Made by a program: the position numbers and the translations under genes. Positions 7,650-10,748 of a DNA stretch of 10,748 bases are shown here, in pieces. The first letter of the stretch is position 1. Each line of letters opens with the position of its first letter. The notes below the pieces were generated by a model that was not told where the DNA came from, did no database searches, and saw nothing but the letters and a program-made list of their open reading frames with translations. This DNA is from Bacteroidota bacterium (GTDB taxonomy: Bacteria; Bacteroidota; Bacteroidia; NS11-12g; UBA955): contig VMCP01000034.1 in assembly GCA_008081305.1 (NCBI GenBank), positions 1 to 10,748 on the forward strand, in the 5' to 3' direction.

Positions 7650-8544
7650 AACTAAGAAAATCATTGGCCTATTCGGCCTTTTCGTTCTAACAATCGGTCA
7701 TGCTTTTGCACAAGAAGTAAATGCCACTGTACAAGTTGTGGCGCCAAGAGTACAACTCTCTAATAAAGAGATATTAAATACACTACAGAACAGCATTCAG
7801 CAGTTCATCAATAACCGCAAATGGACCGAAGAGAAAATTGCGATCGAAGAAAAGGTAAATTTCAGCCTCTTCATCAACATCAACGCCATTAACAACGATC
7901 AATTTGAGGGTACAGCTCAACTTCAAGTCACACGCCCTGTTTACAATTCTTCCTATAAAACCACGGTCATGCAGTTCAATGACGAGGATATCAGTTTTGC
8001 CTACCGTGAGTTTGAAAATCTCGACTATCAGGAGAACATGAACATGAATGACTTAACCACCCTTTTGGCCTATTACGTTTATATTGCCATGGGGGTAGAA
8101 TTTGATAGCTTTGGGGAACTAGGTGGCAACCCATTTTTCAGCAAAGCCCAAGCCATCGTGAATATCATGACCAATAAACCCGGTTGGAATCAGGGAGATG
8201 GTCGTGGATTTAGAAATCGATTTTACCTTGCCGATAATTTTAATAGTCCGAGGTTTAAGGATTTTAGAAAACTCAACTACCAATATCACCGAGAAGGAAT
8301 AGATCAATTTCATGAAGATCCTTTAGCGGCTAGAGAACAAATTACCTCCTCTCTAAAACTTATTGCGGAAACATCGCAATCCAATCGAAACAGCTTACTA
8401 CAAAAATTGTTCTTTACTACAAAGTGGCCAGAGTTAGTGGAAATTTACAAAGGAGCGACAACGGCAGAGAAAACGATCATTGTCCGACTTCTTAACGAAT
8501 TAGATCCAACCAACGCACAGCGATACGAAAAAATAAAGTCATGA
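7627..8544 (+). CDS. DUF4835 family exported protein
   Basis: A 305-residue protein that I recognise as DUF4835, a family known mainly from Bacteroidota and without an assigned biochemical function. ATG 7627 is the only good start; it gives a signal peptide (NKTKK, hydrophobic residues 12-24, likely cleavage AFA28|QEV), so the mature protein should lie in the periplasm or at the outer membrane. There is no lipobox cysteine. Family landmarks are EVNATVQV at the mature N-terminus, FINNRKWT, LQVTRPVYNSSYKT, the hydrophobic LTTLLAYYVYIAMGVEFDSF, GGNPFFSKAQAIVN and YQYHREGIDQFHED. The C-terminal part looks helical. It overlaps coaBC by 23 bases and aroB by four (ATGA), so its expression is tied to the operon headed by bamD. 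A role near the envelope is inferred from location and neighbours only; no catalytic motif is visible. Confidence 0.88.
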   Translation: MSGEFLNKTKKIIGLFGLFVLTIGHAFAQEVNATVQVVAPRVQLSNKEILNTLQNSIQQFINNRKWTEEKIAIEEKVNFSLFININAINNDQFEGTAQLQVTRPVYNSSYKTTVMQFNDEDISFAYREFENLDYQENMNMNDLTTLLAYYVYIAMGVEFDSFGELGGNPFFSKAQAIVNIMTNKPGWNQGDGRGFRNRFYLADNFNSPRFKDFRKLNYQYHREGIDQFHEDPLAAREQITSSLKLIAETSQSNRNSLLQKLFFTTKWPELVEIYKGATTAEKTIIVRLLNELDPTNAQRYEKIKS

Positions 8545-9593
8545 TTGTAAGAACTGAAACCATTGATGAACGCATCAGGGCCCATATGGACCGCATGCAG
8601 CCAGATAAGATTGTAGTTGTTGTGTCACACACTTCGGAAAAGCTTTGCCTACCGAAGCTTGAGATTCATAAGAAACTGGACAACATCATTTACATCGTAC
8701 CTGATGGCGATAGAGCCAAGTCATTAACATACTGTGAAGATTTCTGGGAAACCATGTTACGTGAAAATGTTACAAGGAGATCTCTGGTTTTGGCCGTGGG
8801 TGGTGGAGCTGTTTTGGACTTTACCGGATTTTGTGCCTCTACATTCATGAGAGGGATCCCCTTTATTTATGTTCCTACTACCCTATTATCCATGGTGGAC
8901 GGTTCACAAGGCGGAAAAACAGGCATCAATCTATACGGTACAAAAAATATCATCGGAACCTTCACAGAACCGCTGGCAGTTATGCGAAATATAGATTTTC
9001 TTCCCACCTTAGATTCTAAGCAAATCCACTCAGGTTGGGCCGAGATCATAAAACATGCCATCTTAGAAGGCAAATATTTATACCACATTGTACAGAATGG
9101 TATTCCTGACCTTAGCGATACCGAAACTTGGATGGATATCATTCGAAAGAATATCATTTTAAAATCGTCTATCGTTGAAGAAGATTTCCGGGAAGCTCAT
9201 AAAAGAAAATTACTGAACCTAGGTCACACTATTGGACATGGAATTGAGGCATTGAGGTTTGAAGACGAAGATGTTACTCATGGTTTATGCATAGCGAACG
9301 GCCTTTACTGGGAGACATTATTAGCTGAAGAACTAGGCGTTTGCAACTCAAAAACAACCCAAAACGTTAGCGCCTTGGTTTATCCATTGTTCTTCAAGAT
9401 TCAATGGTCAAAATCGGAAGTACAACCCATGCTTCAGTTGCTACTTCACGATAAAAAGAATCATGAAGGCAAAATCCAATTCTCCTTCACAAAAGAAATT
9501 GGGAATTGTACCTACGACTACGAAGTATCTCCAGAAAGATTATTGGAATTCCTGGAGAAACACGCCATTGCGGATCAAGTGAATGAGGATTAA
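8541..9593 (+). CDS. aroB: 3-dehydroquinate synthase (AroB)
   Basis: A 350-residue NAD- and metal-dependent enzyme of the shikimate pathway, turning DAHP into 3-dehydroquinate. The nucleotide-binding part has DGDRAKS (55-61), GGG (87-89) and D93. The catalytic residues of the Aspergillus AROM enzyme can be placed in order: R104 in FMRG, D120 and K126 in VDGSQGGKTGIN, metal ligand E168 and K171 in WAEIIK, K208, E218, R222 and N226, metal ligand H229 and H233 in LGHTIGH, and metal ligand H247 in THGL. DKK at 304-306 is the usual C-terminal motif. Length is normal for AroB. Minor variations are VDGSQ for the common VDSSV and HGL for the common HGE; the position after HG varies in this phylum. 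The start ATG overlaps the DUF4835 stop by four bases (8541-8544), and aroA starts within its last codons. Confidence 0.96.
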   Translation: MIVRTETIDERIRAHMDRMQPDKIVVVVSHTSEKLCLPKLEIHKKLDNIIYIVPDGDRAKSLTYCEDFWETMLRENVTRRSLVLAVGGGAVLDFTGFCASTFMRGIPFIYVPTTLLSMVDGSQGGKTGINLYGTKNIIGTFTEPLAVMRNIDFLPTLDSKQIHSGWAEIIKHAILEGKYLYHIVQNGIPDLSDTETWMDIIRKNIILKSSIVEEDFREAHKRKLLNLGHTIGHGIEALRFEDEDVTHGLCIANGLYWETLLAEELGVCNSKTTQNVSALVYPLFFKIQWSKSEVQPMLQLLLHDKKNHEGKIQFSFTKEIGNCTYDYEVSPERLLEFLEKHAIADQVNED

Positions 9594-10748
9594 CTACCAT
9601 TCAACGAATAAATTAGACGGTACGAGTATTCAACTCCCACTTTCGAAAAGTCTCTCGCACCGGCTTTTCATGTTGAATGCATTACATGATTTCCCTGTCG
9701 CTATCCCAGCACTCTCTCAATCTAGAGATACTACATTATTCACTCAGTGTTTGAAGAGCGCCACAGATTATTTTAATTTCCTGGATGCGGGCACGCCTGC
9801 GCGCTTCGCTTTGGCCTATTTTGCAGCGAAAAACAGAAGCATTACACTTGACGGAAATGAGAGTTTAAGGCGACGATCTATCGCACCTCTGGTAGATGCC
9901 CTCTCTATGAAAGGAGCCAAATTTGAATACCTCAATGAAGATGGGTTCTTTCCAGTGAAAATCATCCGAGGTGTAAATAAAAACCATCCCTTATTTGAAG
10001 CTCCGTGGACCGTGGATTCCAATGAAAGTAGTCAGTATGCTTCTGCCCTCATGTTGATCTCATCTTTGGAAGGCTTTCCTCAAGAAATAAAGGTAAATGG
10101 ATTAGATCACAGCTGGTCATATATTCAAATGACACAGCAAATTTTAATGCGTTGGGGCATCCATTGTAGCCTTCAAGAGGGTCATATCCGCATAGATAAT
10201 AACAATATACTCCCCCCACAAACTATCGAAATTGAGGCGGACTGGAGTTCTTCTGCTTTTTTTTATTTGGTTTCTTTAATTTCAAATCAAAACTTGAAGT
10301 TTTCAGGACTTCAAGAATTAAGCAATCAAGGAGATGCCATTGTAACAGAATGGTTTGAAGGGTTAGGAGTAAAAACCTTAAACCATACAAATCACACATC
10401 TATCAGCAAAAGCAGCATAACGATATCTAACCATGCGGAATTTGATGCTTCTGAATTTCCAGATTTAGTCCCTGTTTTGATATCCACGCTGGTTTATCTA
10501 AAAATAGAGGCCACCATTTACGGCATTGAAAACCTCAGGAAAAAAGAAAGTAACCGAATAGAAAGCATCAACGCTAACATTAATCAGTTGTCGGCACAGC
10601 TTATTGACAATCAAGACGGCTCGTTTCAGTTAAGGATTGATCGCGAAACAGCCCTTTCAAATAATTTTAATATTCAGACGTATTCAGATCATCGGATAGC
10701 CATGGCCTTCGCGCCATGGGCTTGTCAAATTCCCAGTGTATACATCGA
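9583..10748 (+). CDS. aroA: 3-phosphoshikimate 1-carboxyvinyltransferase (EPSP synthase), 3' truncated by window edge
   Basis: EPSP synthase transfers the enolpyruvyl group of PEP to shikimate 3-phosphate. The frame starts at ATG 9583, inside the end of aroB (11-base overlap), and runs open to the right edge for 388 codons; the family is usually 400 to 430 residues, so perhaps 20 to 40 residues are missing. Motifs in order: LPLSKS with K22, S23 and R27; DAGTPAR at 68-74 (E. coli NAGTAMR, 94-100); S149-S-Q151 for shikimate phosphate; EADWSSSAF; catalytic D294 in FPDLVP (E. coli D313); K321-E-S-N-R325 (E. coli K340/E341/R344); and Y367-S-D-H-R371 (E. coli D384-H385-R386). The AGT loop is atypical: D68 for N94, P72 for A98 and F75 for P101. 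All visible PEP and shikimate-phosphate contacts are otherwise kept, so it should be active. It follows aroB as the sixth gene of the operon. Confidence 0.95.
   Translation, partial: MRINYHSTNKLDGTSIQLPLSKSLSHRLFMLNALHDFPVAIPALSQSRDTTLFTQCLKSATDYFNFLDAGTPARFALAYFAAKNRSITLDGNESLRRRSIAPLVDALSMKGAKFEYLNEDGFFPVKIIRGVNKNHPLFEAPWTVDSNESSQYASALMLISSLEGFPQEIKVNGLDHSWSYIQMTQQILMRWGIHCSLQEGHIRIDNNNILPPQTIEIEADWSSSAFFYLVSLISNQNLKFSGLQELSNQGDAIVTEWFEGLGVKTLNHTNHTSISKSSITISNHAEFDASEFPDLVPVLISTLVYLKIEATIYGIENLRKKESNRIESINANINQLSAQLIDNQDGSFQLRIDRETALSNNFNIQTYSDHRIAMAFAPWACQIPSVYI

Larger units (their letters stand above)
5328..10748 (+). other. Overlapping operon bamD-rpoZ-coaBC-DUF4835-aroB-aroA
   Basis: Six consecutive same-strand genes overlap at all five junctions: 4 bases (6134-6137), 8 bases (6447-6454), 23 bases (7627-7649), 4 bases (8541-8544) and 11 bases (9583-9593). 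No internal promoter, terminator or Shine-Dalgarno sequence is visible, so one transcript from the box at 5312-5319 with translational coupling is the simplest reading. The operon may continue past the right edge. Confidence 0.8.

Noticed and set aside
9594..10748. Possibility that the stretch after aroB is non-coding or a broken gene, because no complete frame ends there
   Set aside because: Reading frame 1 from ATG 9583 is uninterrupted to the edge and carries all the EPSP synthase motifs; it is cut only by the window end.
1..10748. Mobile elements, CRISPR arrays, tRNA or rRNA genes, defence or toxin-antitoxin genes
   Set aside because: No direct-repeat arrays, transposase or integrase motifs or RNA gene signatures were seen, and nearly all bases are covered by conserved housekeeping genes.

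Overview
The window is a compact stretch of bacterial chromosome with every gene on the + strand. It most likely comes from a member of the Bacteroidota, close to the Flavobacteriales. Three things point there: (i) the run bamD, RNA polymerase omega (Rpb6-like), coaBC, DUF4835, a gene string I know from that phylum; (ii) a TAnnTTTG-type -7 promoter box just before bamD, and no Shine-Dalgarno sequences before any start; (iii) the Bacteroidota variants of DnaE, CoaBC and omega. No tRNA, rRNA, CRISPR array, insertion sequence or phage gene was seen.

Layout. Positions 1-2208 hold the 3' part of a short-form DNA polymerase III alpha subunit (DnaE, ImuC/DnaE2-related) whose start lies left of the window. 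A 75-base gap follows with a weak hairpin and two T7 tracts, a candidate terminator. Positions 2284-5286 encode a secreted 1000-residue fusion of a NagZ-like family 3 glycosidase and a beta-lactamase-fold serine hydrolase, probably acting on cell wall fragments in the periplasm. A 41-base gap carries a good Bacteroidota -7 box. Positions 5328 to the right edge hold six genes in which every neighbour overlaps the next by 4 to 23 bases: bamD (outer-membrane protein assembly lipoprotein), rpoZ-like omega, coaBC (pantothenate to coenzyme A), a DUF4835 exported protein of unknown role, aroB (3-dehydroquinate synthase) and aroA (EPSP synthase, cut by the right edge).

How they fit together. The six overlapping genes look like one translationally coupled transcript joining envelope assembly (BamD, possibly DUF4835), transcription (omega), CoA synthesis and two shikimate-pathway steps. 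aroB and aroA are reading-frame intact, and their catalytic residues can be placed almost one for one on the fungal and E. coli enzymes.

Most of the window is housekeeping sequence. The points that deserve a second look are two substitutions at textbook catalytic positions of CoaC (PAMN to PAMD and the redox cysteine to serine), the hydrolase fusion, the unknown DUF4835 protein locked into an operon with BamD, and the nearly leaderless promoter of the operon. I did not find clear evidence of a wholly new system.
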